A stretch of DNA of 64,000 bases from Rhodospirillaceae bacterium (GCA_002724635.1 PBPM01000108.1:1-64000); one strand, 5' to 3'. Shown: positions 49,360 to 58,141, counted from the first letter of the stretch. The notes: generated by a model from the letters alone, not told the origin. Program-made: numbers and translations.

Positions 49360-49990
49360 TGTTTAGTGAGCTGTGCCTTTAAAAAGAGTGGTCTTCTAGC
49401 GACCGGCATTTCGGCCGTCAGCACCCGACCGGTCGATGTTTCGGCCATATAGAGCGTTTTGCGGTCGGGGCCGTCGAACGCGCAGTTGGTGACCGCGGGG
49501 CTGGCGCGGTAATTGATCCGGTGATCGGTGTGCCGTCGACGGCGAACACTCAGACGGCACCGAAGCCGACATGGCGAACGAGGATATTATCCTCGAGGTC
49601 CGTGGCCATACCGTCCGGCCCGGCCTCGCCGGACATGCGTACGAAACGACCCATCTAGCCCGACGGGTAGATCAGATCCGAAGTGCCCTAGTCGGTGAAC
49701 TAGATATCGCCGTTGGCTGCGAAGGTCAGGTCGTCGGTGCCGCAAAACCGCTCGTTGCCGTTGCGCACCAGCACGGGTCAACCGTGTCCGCGATCGGATC
49801 GAGGCGCATCAGTCCATGATAGTTGCCGGTGATAACGCCGCAGTCGTCTCGGCGAAGGAGGGGGCTTCGAGAAAGCTAGGTGTGTTCGAGCGGTTGAACA
49901 GGGCCCGCGCCCATTCGGACTCGCGGTCACAAACGCCGTAGGCGGCATTCACGTCGACAAATATCGTTGTCTCGGTTTAGGGCGATGGGG
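49360..49990 (-). pseudogene. SMP-30/gluconolactonase/LRE-family pseudogene
   Basis: Read leftward, the strand gives recognisable SMP-30 sequence broken by stops: NGNERFCGTDDLTFAANGDI, TAG (49700-49702), FTD, TAG (49688-49690), GTSDLIYPSG, TAG (49655-49657), MGRFVRMSGE, then TGA (49550-49552). After a frame shift the normal C-terminal block VTNCAFDGPDRKTLYMAE and VLTAEMPVARRPLF continues. The N-terminal part (ARALFNRSNTPSFLEAPSF) is also out of frame and shortened. This gene cannot make a functional lactonase. It fills the gap between the TPP operon and meaB. Confidence 0.85.
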
Positions 49991-50002
49991 CAAACATGTC
50001 GG

Positions 50003-50902
50003 TTAGTCGGGGTCCTTGCGCGCCAGCCGGGCGACGATCGCATCGAACAGCTCGGCGGGGCTGCGGTCGAGGAAAGTCGGGTCCTCGGCCTCTAGAACCT
50101 CGTCGATGCGGCGCGAGATCAGACCCTGTGCTTGGTAGCGCGCACGGGCGCGCCGGCCGACGGCTGCATCGGTGCTGTTGGCACGCCAGGCCGCGTGGGT
50201 GTTTATCGCCGCGTCTAGGGCCTCGAAGCCCGCCGGGTCGTTACGTGAGGCCATGATGACCGGGGGTGTCCATTCGTCCGCGCTCTGATGCGCTGCGACC
50301 TGTTCGATCTCGGCGGCCATAAGGTCTGCGCCGGGCAGGTCGGCCTTGTTGACCACGTAGATATCCGCCATTTCTAGGATTCCCGCCTTCATCGCCTGGA
50401 TGGCATCACCCGAGTGGGGCACGAGCACCAGCACGACAGTGTCGACCAGGGTTCGGATCGTATAGTCTGCCTGTCCGACCCCTACTGTCTCGAGGATGAT
50501 CTCGTCGAACCCGTGACCCTCCATGGCATTTAGCAGGTCGGCCGTGTTGTCGGCCAGCCCGTCATGGGCCCGGCGCGACGGGATCGATCGGATGAACACG
50601 TCGGGATCGTCGGCGATGGCATCCATGCGGATGCGGTCGCCGAGGATCGAGCCATGCGAGACTGGGCTCGACGGGTCGACCGCCAGCACGGCGACCTTGC
50701 GGTTGGTGCCCTTGCGCAGGCCCGCGAGCCGGGCGATCAAAGAGCTTTTGCCGGCGCCCGGTGCGCCCGTGATGCCAATGCGTGGCAGGCCATCCGGACT
50801 TGGCCGGTCCTGCGCCGCTAGGGTTTGGGCCACGTCGGCATTGGCGATGCACGTGAGTGCGCGGCTGAGGTTTCGCCGCGGGTTGCGGGACGCACCGGTC
50901 AT
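50003..50902 (-). CDS. meaB: Methylmalonyl-CoA mutase-associated GTPase MeaB
   Basis: A 299-residue G3E-type GTPase: Walker A GITGAPGAGKSSLIARL, DPSSPVSHGSILGDRIRM, ETVGVGQAD as the switch region and NKADLPGAD for guanine. MeaB chaperones and reactivates B12-dependent acyl-CoA mutases, gating cofactor loading. Its start overlaps the CoA-transferase stop by 4 bp. It is the last gene of the minus-strand operon that encodes the mutase subunits, so its client is almost certainly that mutase. Confidence 0.96.
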   Translation of the reverse strand: MTGASRNPRRNLSRALTCIANADVAQTLAAQDRPSPDGLPRIGITGAPGAGKSSLIARLAGLRKGTNRKVAVLAVDPSSPVSHGSILGDRIRMDAIADDPDVFIRSIPSRRAHDGLADNTADLLNAMEGHGFDEIILETVGVGQADYTIRTLVDTVVLVLVPHSGDAIQAMKAGILEMADIYVVNKADLPGADLMAAEIEQVAAHQSADEWTPPVIMASRNDPAGFEALDAAINTHAAWRANSTDAAVGRRARARYQAQGLISRRIDEVLEAEDPTFLDRSPAELFDAIVARLARKDPD

Positions 50903-52041
50903 TTCGCTGCGGTGGCCGTTGGTGTGCTGAGGATCTCGTGCGTGTGTTCGCCGAGCAGTGGTGGGACGCCGTAGCGGGGCGGATGGTCGCCCATCTTGAT
51001 CGGATTGCCGACGACGCGCAGCGCCCCGTCAGGCGTGGGGATGACGACGATCATCTCCCGAGCTGCGGCCATGTCCCCGTCCAGCGCACGGTCCAGGGTC
51101 TCGACTCCGGAGACGACCAGTCCTTCCCGGCCGAGGCGCTCGACCCAATGGGCAGTGGTCTCTGTGCAGAGGAGAGCACAGACATTGGAGATGACTGCCG
51201 CCCGATTTTCGGAGCGCGCGTTCATGGTCGCAAAGTCGGGGTCATCGATGCGCTCGGGCCAGCCGACCACCTCGCAGAATTTACGCCAGAACTTGTCGAT
51301 GGATACAAACAGCATGAGGAACCCGTCAGCCGTTTCAAAGACCTGGGCAGGCACCATGTAGGGGTGGGCGCTGTGCGCGGTCCGCTGGGGCACGATTCCA
51401 TGATTCAAATAGCCCGAGGCGAGATAATTGAGCTGGGCCAGCATGGTGTCGAAGAGGGACACGTCGACCTGACCGCCCTTGCCCTCGATGATCTTCGACA
51501 GTAGTCCGATGGCGCCCATCATGCCGGTAGAATTGTCCACGGCGGAATATCCGGCCTTGGTCGGCGGCGTGCCCGGGTCCCCGGTTAGTGCCATCACGCC
51601 CGTCAGGGCCTGAACTATGTAGTCATAGGCCGGCTTGTCGGCATAGGGACCGTCGAGGCCGAAACCGGTTAGGGCGAGGCAGACAAGTTTCTCGTTGTGC
51701 ACCTTGAGATCGTCATAGGTCAGTCCGAAGCGCCGGATGGTAGCCGGGCGCAAATTGGTGACGAGCCCGCTCGCGGTCTTCGCGAGGCAGGCGAACTCCG
51801 CCTGTCCTGCCGGGGTATTCAGGTCGAGGACGATCGAGCGCTTGTTACGGTTGAGGCTCGCGAAATAGTCGTTGTAGGGGCCGGTGAACTGCTTGGTGAT
51901 GTTGCGGGCCATGTCGCCGCCCGGTGGCTCGACCTTAATCACGTCGGCGCCGAGGTCGCCGAGAATCATGCCGCAGAAGGGGCCGGCGAGGACATGCGCG
52001 ACCTCGATGATCCGGATACCGGCGAGGGGGCCTCCGCTCAC
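50899..52041 (-). CDS. CaiB/BaiF-family (type III) CoA-transferase
   Basis: A 380-residue type III CoA-transferase: N-terminal GIRIIEVAHVLAGPFCGMILGDLGADVIKVE (in parts), the catalytic Asp region in LTGFGLDGPYADKPAYDYIVQA, and VSLFDTMLAQL. These enzymes move CoA between carboxylic acids, for example succinyl-CoA to another acid. It overlaps both neighbours by 4 bp (mutase small subunit and meaB), so it is an integral step of the mutase pathway, perhaps activating the substrate acid with succinyl-CoA. Confidence 0.93.
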   Translation of the reverse strand: MSGGPLAGIRIIEVAHVLAGPFCGMILGDLGADVIKVEPPGGDMARNITKQFTGPYNDYFASLNRNKRSIVLDLNTPAGQAEFACLAKTASGLVTNLRPATIRRFGLTYDDLKVHNEKLVCLALTGFGLDGPYADKPAYDYIVQALTGVMALTGDPGTPPTKAGYSAVDNSTGMMGAIGLLSKIIEGKGGQVDVSLFDTMLAQLNYLASGYLNHGIVPQRTAHSAHPYMVPAQVFETADGFLMLFVSIDKFWRKFCEVVGWPERIDDPDFATMNARSENRAAVISNVCALLCTETTAHWVERLGREGLVVSGVETLDRALDGDMAAAREMIVVIPTPDGALRVVGNPIKMGDHPPRYGVPPLLGEHTHEILSTPTATAAK

Positions 52042-52436
52042 GCGCCGATATCCGCGTCGATCGCCGCGACGACGGCGTCCACCGTCATCTCGGCGGTGAA
52101 AATGCCGTGCGCGCCCGCGCTACGCAGATCGTCATGGTCCTCGCTGGGAATTGTCCCGCCGACAAACAGGTGGATATCGCCTGCGTCGAGCTCGGCGAGG
52201 CAGCGCACGGTCTCCTCGACAAGTTCCTTGTGGCTGCCCGACAGGATCGACAGGCCGACCGCGTCGACATCCTCGTCGACGGCGACCCTGGCGATATAGT
52301 CGGGGCTGCGGCGCAGGCCGGTGTAAATCACGTCGGCACCCGCGTCGCGGAGCGCCAGCGCGATGATCTTCGCGCCCACGTCGTGTCCGTCGAGGCCGGG
52401 TTTGGCGATCAGGATGCGTTTTCCGTTCAGGCTCAT
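52038..52436 (-). CDS. Methylmalonyl-CoA mutase-type cobalamin-binding subunit
   Basis: A 132-residue B12-binding domain with the base-off/His-on motif GLDGHDVGAK (His18 to cobalt), LSILSGSHKELV and FVGGTIPSEDHDDL. It is the small subunit of a split acyl-CoA mutase, with the catalytic barrel encoded just upstream. I chose ATG 52436 with GAAGAAG before it. It overlaps the CoA-transferase start by 4 bp. Split mutases are known for isobutyryl-CoA, 2-hydroxyisobutyryl-CoA and archaeal methylmalonyl-CoA mutases. Confidence 0.95.
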   Translation of the reverse strand: MSLNGKRILIAKPGLDGHDVGAKIIALALRDAGADVIYTGLRRSPDYIARVAVDEDVDAVGLSILSGSHKELVEETVRCLAELDAGDIHLFVGGTIPSEDHDDLRSAGAHGIFTAEMTVDAVVAAIDADIGA

Positions 52437-52447
52437 CTTCTTCGGTC

Positions 52448-54091
52448 CTACAGCCGTACCGGCTCTTCGAACTCGCCCCATTGCGACTTCAGGGTCGCGA
52501 CCATCTCGCCCACCGTGGCGTAGGCGTGGCAGCAGTCGATCAGGTAGGGCATGAGATTCTCGTCGTCCTTCGCGGCCGCGCCCTCGAGGGCTGAAAGCGA
52601 TTTCCGCACGGCCGTTTCGTCGCGACTATCGCGGACCCGCTCAAATTTCTCGATAACTCTGGCGGTTGCCTTCGGGTCGAGCTTGAACAGTTCGGCCACG
52701 CCCTCATTCTGGTTGTCCCGGCGGAAGTGATTCTGGCCGACGACAACGGTCTCGCCATTGTCCACCTTGCGTTTCCGTTCGGCGGCGCGCTTGGCGATCC
52801 TGAGCTGCAGCCAGCCATCCTCGACGGCCTTCGTGACGCCGCCATAGGTCTCGATCTCGTCGATTACCTTCATGATCTCGCCTTCCATCTGGTCGGTGAG
52901 CCACTCCACATAGTGGCTCCCGCCCAAGGGGTCGACGGTGCGGGCGATGCCTGATTCATGGGCGACGATCTGCTGGGTGCGGACCGCGATCTCGGCCGAA
53001 TGCTCGGTCGGAATCTGGTAGGCCTCGTCGAAGGCCGCGGTGAAGATCGACTGGGCGCCGCCCATGACAGCCGCCATGTTCTCGATACCAACGCGCACGA
53101 CATTGTTGTACGGCTGGGCGCCGATCAGGGAGGAGCCGCCGCACACGACGCCGAAGCGGAACATCAGCGCCTTGGGGTCCTGGACGCCGTAGCGCTCGGT
53201 GAGAAGCTTAGCCCAAAGTCGCCGGCCCGCACGGAACTTGCAGACCTCCTCGAAGAAATCCATATGGACGTAGAAGAAGAAGCTGAGCCGGCGTGCGAAC
53301 TTCTCCACATCGCCGCCGCGGCGGATGAGTTCGTCGATATAGGCGAGCCCGTTGGCTAGGGTGTAGCCCATCTCCTCGACGGCGGTGCAGCCGGCGTCGC
53401 GCACGTGGGCGCCGGCGATGCTGATCGCGTTGAAGCGCGGCGTCTGGTCGTAGGAGAACAGGATCGTGTCGGCGATCAAGCGCAGGGATGGACGCACGGG
53501 GAAGATCCAGGTACCGCGTGCCACATACTCCTTGAGAATATCGTTCTGGATCGTGCCCGTGAGTTTCTCGCGCGGGACGTCCTGCTTGTCGGCGACGGCG
53601 CAGTACATCGCATAGATGATCGAGGCGGTGCCGTTGATGGTGAAGGACGTCGAGATGCCGGCCAGGTCGATACCGTCGAAAAGGATCTCGGCTTCGGCCA
53701 GATTCGACAGCGAAACGCCGACCTTGCCGACCTCGGTCCGGGCGAGGGGATCGTCGGGGTCGTAGCCGCACTGGGTGGGTAGGTCGAGTGCGACCGACAG
53801 GCCGGTCTGCCCCTGATCGAGCAGGAACCGGTAGCGTTCGTTGGATTCCTCTGCCGTGCCGAATCCGGAATACTGGCGGATGGTCCACATGCGACCGCGG
53901 AATCCATCGGGGAAGATGCCCCGGGTGAACGGATACTCGCCGGGCATTTCGGCTTCGCGCGGAGCCACCATGTCCGGGGTGACCACAACGGGCACCTCGA
54001 TCCCGGACGCGGTCGCGGTCGCGGGTTTCGTCGGCGGTTCAAGCCGTTGGGGTTCGCCCTCCTGATCCTTATTGGCAGAACTGTCGGTCAT
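52448..54091 (-). CDS. Acyl-CoA mutase large subunit, methylmalonyl-CoA type by key residues
   Basis: A 547-residue (beta/alpha)8 catalytic subunit of B12-dependent acyl-CoA mutases: FPDGFRGRMWTIRQY, AEESNERYRFLLDQGQTGLSV (in parts), ALDLPTQCGYD, STSFTINGTA. By eye, the positions that choose substrate carry Tyr74 (RQY) and Arg192 (YVARGTW), the pair of methylmalonyl-CoA mutase; isobutyryl-CoA mutase has Phe and Gln. So a carboxylated acyl-CoA is the likely substrate. ATG 54091 has GAGG just before it and lies 4 bp after the enoyl-CoA hydratase stop. The N-terminal ~35 residues are Pro/Ala-rich. Confidence 0.93.
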   Translation of the reverse strand: MTDSSANKDQEGEPQRLEPPTKPATATASGIEVPVVVTPDMVAPREAEMPGEYPFTRGIFPDGFRGRMWTIRQYSGFGTAEESNERYRFLLDQGQTGLSVALDLPTQCGYDPDDPLARTEVGKVGVSLSNLAEAEILFDGIDLAGISTSFTINGTASIIYAMYCAVADKQDVPREKLTGTIQNDILKEYVARGTWIFPVRPSLRLIADTILFSYDQTPRFNAISIAGAHVRDAGCTAVEEMGYTLANGLAYIDELIRRGGDVEKFARRLSFFFYVHMDFFEEVCKFRAGRRLWAKLLTERYGVQDPKALMFRFGVVCGGSSLIGAQPYNNVVRVGIENMAAVMGGAQSIFTAAFDEAYQIPTEHSAEIAVRTQQIVAHESGIARTVDPLGGSHYVEWLTDQMEGEIMKVIDEIETYGGVTKAVEDGWLQLRIAKRAAERKRKVDNGETVVVGQNHFRRDNQNEGVAELFKLDPKATARVIEKFERVRDSRDETAVRKSLSALEGAAAKDDENLMPYLIDCCHAYATVGEMVATLKSQWGEFEEPVRL

Positions 54092-54095
54092 CGCC

Positions 54096-54872
54096 TCAGC
54101 CTTTCTTCGACGGGAGTACCTTTTCGGCGGCTTCCCAGTGATCATCATGGACCCAGGTCTTTATGAACATGCGTGTCTCGGCATCATGCATGGCCGCGCG
54201 GTCGTCGCCGCGCCGGTGCGCGTCGCTCACGGCCTTGAAGGCCCGCATGGACTGCGGCTTCTGCTTTCGGATCGGGACCAGGAAGGCCTCGATCGTGTCG
54301 TCGATATCCTCGCCCTCGGCGCCGACCGCGTCATAGAGCCCGATCTCGAGGGCGGCGGCGGGCTCGAGCATCTCGCCTGTGCTCATCAACCGAAGGCCGC
54401 GCGCCCGCCCGACTAGGTCGAGAAGGTCGGGGCCGCCGCCCCAAGCGGTGGCGAGCGCCAGCCGGCCTTGGACGAAACCGATGCGGGCATGTGCCGCCGC
54501 GACCCTGAAGTCGCAGGAGACGGCGAGTTCGGCGCCGCCGCCGAAGGCGTTGCCGTTCAGTCCGGCTATCACCGGCACTGGAAAATCGCGGATCGCATTG
54601 AACGCAGCCTTGGCATCGAGTGCCATCTTCTCCGCCTCAGCCTCGGTGCGCAGGCCGGCGAGTTCACGCAGGTCGCCGCCGGCGGCAAAGGTCTTCCTGC
54701 CCGCCCCACGTAGCACGGCAGCCACGAGCGTGTCGTCCGTCGCCGCATCGCGAAAGGTCGCGCCGATCGCGTCGATGATTAAGATCGCGAGCGCGTTATG
54801 TTTCTCCACCCTGTCGATGGTGACGTAGAGCACATGATCACGTGTTTCGGTCAGGAGATTTTTGCTGCTCAT
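54096..54872 (-). CDS. Enoyl-CoA hydratase/isomerase family protein
   Basis: A 258-residue crotonase. The oxyanion-hole segments are AAGGDLREL (about residues 63-71) and NGNAFGGGAELAVSCD; the first acidic catalytic residue (Glu144 of rat hydratase) is not clearly conserved near the ARIGFVQGRLALATAWGGG region, where Gln replaces the usual Pro-Glu, so hydration may be altered to another crotonase reaction. It is 4 bp upstream of the mutase gene and 60 bp downstream of an oxygenase gene. Its role in the pathway is open. Confidence 0.9.
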   Translation of the reverse strand: MSSKNLLTETRDHVLYVTIDRVEKHNALAILIIDAIGATFRDAATDDTLVAAVLRGAGRKTFAAGGDLRELAGLRTEAEAEKMALDAKAAFNAIRDFPVPVIAGLNGNAFGGGAELAVSCDFRVAAAHARIGFVQGRLALATAWGGGPDLLDLVGRARGLRLMSTGEMLEPAAALEIGLYDAVGAEGEDIDDTIEAFLVPIRKQKPQSMRAFKAVSDAHRRGDDRAAMHDAETRMFIKTWVHDDHWEAAEKVLPSKKG

Positions 54873-54932
54873 GCGGCTGCTTTCGTCGCTGGATATACTT
54901 GGTGGGACGGCCGGCGGGCCGCGCCGATGGAC

Positions 54933-55964
54933 TCAGTCCTCGTCCATCTCCGCAGTGCGGTAGATGTAGTTACCGTCCATATAGGTGATGAAGAAGTCGT
55001 GGAAGGATATCGGCTCGTAGAGCGGCTCTTCGCCCGGCCTGATGCAGGTCGGAATCGGGTCGGCCACGGTCTCGTCATTGCAGTTGTAGAAGAAGGTCAG
55101 CGCGTAACGGTGATCCGTGGGTGGAACCACGCGGTGCGGCGTGGCGATAAAGCGGCCGTTGGTCCAACGGTTGAAGAACTCCCCGGTGTTCACGACGATC
55201 GCGCCGCGCAACGGCTCGATCTCCATCCATTTGCCGGATGGGGCCATGACCTCAAGCCCCGCCACGTCCATCAGGGGCAGATAGGTCATCGAGCTGTGGT
55301 CGGAATGGGGTGACAGGGAGAACTGTCCTTCTTCCGCCTCGACGGGCGGGTACCAGGCGCAGCGATTGTAGTATTCCGGGTGCGAGAACTTGTCGTCAAA
55401 ATAGTCGGCCGGCATCTCTAATGCGCGGGCATAGGCAGGAAGCATGCGCGTCGCGAGGTCGGCCATGGTTTCCTGATATTCGAGCAGGGTCGGCCGGAAG
55501 CCGGGAAGCTCTTCGGGCCACTGGTTGAGGTTTCGGTGCCGGATGTTGGTTTTCACCTTCGGGTCGTCGGGTGTGCGCTCGCGCATGAACGCCCAGGCTT
55601 CGTTCAGGTCCTTTTTCTCGTTCTTTGCAATCTTCGACCAGCGCAGGATCAATGACTTGTTGGGGATAAAGCCCTGGTGGTGGAAGTCGACCCGGTACTT
55701 CATCTTGGCCTCGTCCGAGAGCCGGAACAGTTCGGCGATCTGGTCGAAGCTGCGATCGATGAGGTCTTGGTCCACACCGTGATTGACGATGCAGAAGAAA
55801 CCGAGGCTCTCTTGGATCGCGCGCAAGTCGGTTGCGAACTGTTCCAGGGCGTTCGGGTCACCCGATAGGAAGTCGCCGACATCCACGATTGGGATGCGTT
55901 CTTCCGTGATGCAATTGGCGATATCCGGCGAGATCTGGAGCTCTGAATCAGCGGCAACGGACAT
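54933..55964 (-). CDS. Isopenicillin N synthase-like 2OG-Fe(II) oxygenase
   Basis: A 343-residue oxygenase of the IPNS/plant-type family: N-terminal DIOX domain (IPIVDVGDFLSG, GFFCIVNHGV) and C-terminal 2OG domain with Fe ligands His220, Asp222 (HSD) and His277 (ATPHRVV), and Arg286 in HRYALTFF for 2-oxoglutarate. ATG 55964 has GGAGG 6 bases upstream. It would hydroxylate or desaturate a small molecule. It is in a row with an LLM monooxygenase upstream and the crotonase/mutase genes downstream, implying oxidation before CoA chemistry. Confidence 0.9.
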   Translation of the reverse strand: MSVAADSELQISPDIANCITEERIPIVDVGDFLSGDPNALEQFATDLRAIQESLGFFCIVNHGVDQDLIDRSFDQIAELFRLSDEAKMKYRVDFHHQGFIPNKSLILRWSKIAKNEKKDLNEAWAFMRERTPDDPKVKTNIRHRNLNQWPEELPGFRPTLLEYQETMADLATRMLPAYARALEMPADYFDDKFSHPEYYNRCAWYPPVEAEEGQFSLSPHSDHSSMTYLPLMDVAGLEVMAPSGKWMEIEPLRGAIVVNTGEFFNRWTNGRFIATPHRVVPPTDHRYALTFFYNCNDETVADPIPTCIRPGEEPLYEPISFHDFFITYMDGNYIYRTAEMDED

Positions 55965-56046
55965 GATTACCTCCGTGGTGCATATGGCCGGCTGCCCCGC
56001 ACCGCGTCGCGGTGCAGGGCTGTCCGGGCGGGTCTTGGCGCCGGCG

Positions 56047-57162
56047 CTATTGCGCGGCGGCGGCCGGTTCCTCCGCTTCGGGCACCAGATCTGCGAGGTT
56101 CGGCATGACCTCCTTGGCAAACAGGGTCATGTTGTCCAGCCAAGTCTGGAAGGGCTCATACACATACTGAACCTGTAGTACCGTGCCGAAGCCGCCTGTT
56201 TCGGAATACAGCTTGCGCAGCTTCTCGGTGACCGTGTCCGGGCTGCCCACGATCCAGATGTTGTCGCAAATATACTCCGCCGTCAGGTCCTCGTCCTTGA
56301 TGTCCTCGTTCTCCTTATAGAGATCGACTACGCCTAGGGATTTGAGCACGTTGTACATGTAGTCGTTATAGGCCTGCGCCATGCCGCCGTTTAGGGCGTG
56401 TTCACGCGCCTCCGCGTCGGTCTTGCCCACGAAGATTTCACGCGCGACCCGCCACTCCTTGCGGCTTGGCGTGTAACCTGATTCGGCGGCGCCCTGCTTG
56501 ACCGCCTCCCAATGGGTGTTGAGATTGGCGGCTGGCAGATAGTTGACGCTCATCGGATGCCAGCCCTCGCGGCCGGCGGTCGCAAGCGATTCTGAGTATT
56601 TATGAAGCCCGGCCACCGCGATCGGCGGATGCGGGTCCTGATAGGGCCGGATGTGATGGTAGAGCGGAATCTGCGGCATCGGCTCGGGCACCTTGAATTG
56701 CCAGAACTTACCGTTGTGCTCGAATGGATCGTCCTCGGTCCACAGCCGCTTGATGGCACCGATGGCCTCGCGCATGCGTTCGCGATGTTCGCCTTCCTGA
56801 TAGTTGATATCGAAGAAGTGGAAATCGGTCGGTGCACCGCCCGCGCCGATGCCGAAGTTGAGGCGGCCCTTCGACAGGTGGTCGAGATAGGCTATGCGCA
56901 GCGCCACCAAGCGCGGGTCGTGCATCGGCAGCAGAACGACGCCGGTCCCGACCCGAATCTGCTCCGTCTGTGCAAAGACGGTCGCCGCAAACAGGTCGGA
57001 CGCCGGAATGGGCTCCCACGGGATCGTATAATGCTCGCCCATCCAGCCCTCGGTGTATCCGAGTTTGTCCGCGTGGACATATGTCTGGATGTCGCGGTGA
57101 TAGTTTCCGGTTACGTCTCCGCCGGGGGGACGGAGCGGCATGCTAAACATTCCGTATTTCAT
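56047..57162 (-). CDS. LLM-class flavin-dependent monooxygenase (luciferase-like)
   Basis: A 371-residue bacterial-luciferase-fold protein: MKYGMFSMPLRPP start, YTEGWMGEHYTIP with the conserved His, RVGTGVVLLPMHDP, GRLNFGIGAGG, and GSPDTVTEKLRKL near the C-terminus. Such enzymes oxidise substrates with FMNH2 from a separate reductase. I chose ATG 57162 with GGGAG 9 bases upstream; an ATG at 57231 would add 23 residues. It is first in the minus-strand series that continues with the 2OG oxygenase, crotonase and mutase genes, and divergent from the lyase-like gene. Confidence 0.9.
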   Translation of the reverse strand: MKYGMFSMPLRPPGGDVTGNYHRDIQTYVHADKLGYTEGWMGEHYTIPWEPIPASDLFAATVFAQTEQIRVGTGVVLLPMHDPRLVALRIAYLDHLSKGRLNFGIGAGGAPTDFHFFDINYQEGEHRERMREAIGAIKRLWTEDDPFEHNGKFWQFKVPEPMPQIPLYHHIRPYQDPHPPIAVAGLHKYSESLATAGREGWHPMSVNYLPAANLNTHWEAVKQGAAESGYTPSRKEWRVAREIFVGKTDAEAREHALNGGMAQAYNDYMYNVLKSLGVVDLYKENEDIKDEDLTAEYICDNIWIVGSPDTVTEKLRKLYSETGGFGTVLQVQYVYEPFQTWLDNMTLFAKEVMPNLADLVPEAEEPAAAAQ

Positions 57163-57231
57163 TGGTTCGATCTCCCTAAGACCCAAGCTGTGGGCGGCGT
57201 CATACTGCTCTTTTTTTGTTGCTGTCGTCAT

Positions 57232-57356
57232 TCTACGCGCAGGGGCTTGCCGAGAGTCAATCAGGTTCCATTAATAGAAAATTAATTCGCATATATGAAA
57301 CATTGTGGCGGTTGTGGTTTGACCCTATCGTCGCGCTCAACTTAGGAGAGACGACC
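57232..57356. promoter_or_regulatory. Divergent AT-rich control region of the oxygenase and lyase/ligase units
   Basis: The bases 57268-57302 form a conspicuous AT-rich block (two ATTAAT copies, then CATATATG) between the two divergent transcription units. It should hold both promoters. I cannot assign exact boxes. Confidence 0.4.
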
Positions 57357-58136
57357 ATGCTAATCGGTAAAAAGGGCGAGGCGAAAACGGCTATCGAGAC
57401 GGCGGATGCTAGCTCGATAACGGTGCGTGGGAAGGACCTGTGCAACGAGGTGATGGGGCATTCCTCGATTGCCGAATTTTTTTTCCTTCATCTGACCGGT
57501 CGCGAGCCGAGCCCGGACCAAGCCTTCTTTATGAATGTGCTGACGGTTGCGCTGGCCGAACATGGGCTGACGCCGAGCGTACAGGCTGCGCGCATGACAT
57601 TCGCAGCCGCTCCCGAGGCGCTTCAGGGCGCTGTGGCTGCCGGTTTGCTCGGGGTTGGGTCGGTCATTCTCGGTAGTGCGGACGTGTGTGGCGATATGCT
57701 TGCCGATGCCGCGGCGCGGATTGAGGACGGCGAGAGCTCCGAGGCTGCGGCGTTGGCGATCGCACGGGAATACAAGGATGCCGGGAAGTTTATCCCGGGC
57801 TTCGGACATCCGATTCACCATCCGGTCGATCCACGCGCCGCGCGCATTCTCGAGCTAGCCGACGAACGCGGCGTGTCGGGACGCCACGTAGATGCGTTAC
57901 GCGCTTTTCCGGATGCCGTGACCGAGGTCTGGGGCAAGCCGCTACCGATGAATCTTCAAGGGCCGATGGCGGCGGTCCTACTCGATCTCGATTATCCCAA
58001 GGCTGCGATCCGGGGTATTCCCATCCTAGCGCGCACCGTCGGCCTGATCGGCCATCTGAATGAGGAAACCGAACGCCCCATCGGTTTCCTACTCGCCCAC
58101 CACGGCGAGGAAGCCATAGAGTACGACGGGAGCTAG
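57357..58136 (+). CDS. Citryl-CoA lyase / citrate synthase-like protein
   Basis: A 259-residue single-domain protein of the citrate-synthase superfamily, matching the lyase part of ATP-citrate lyase rather than full citrate synthase (about 430). His69 (AEHGLTPS) and His151 (GFGHPIHHP) correspond to the two catalytic His of citrate synthase. The third catalytic residue, Asp in NVDG of ATP-citrate lyase, appears as Gln201 (MNLQGP). AGGAGA lies 7 bases before the ATG. It is followed after 5 bp by a CoA ligase. It could cleave a 3-hydroxyacyl-CoA, but the substitution leaves the reaction open. Confidence 0.85.
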   Translation: MLIGKKGEAKTAIETADASSITVRGKDLCNEVMGHSSIAEFFFLHLTGREPSPDQAFFMNVLTVALAEHGLTPSVQAARMTFAAAPEALQGAVAAGLLGVGSVILGSADVCGDMLADAAARIEDGESSEAAALAIAREYKDAGKFIPGFGHPIHHPVDPRAARILELADERGVSGRHVDALRAFPDAVTEVWGKPLPMNLQGPMAAVLLDLDYPKAAIRGIPILARTVGLIGHLNEETERPIGFLLAHHGEEAIEYDGS

Positions 58137-58141
58137 TTGCG

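Noticed and set aside
54933-55964. Isopenicillin/antibiotic biosynthesis as the role of the IPNS-like oxygenase
   Set aside because: There are no non-ribosomal peptide or beta-lactam genes nearby; the family is broad and the neighbours are acyl-CoA enzymes.
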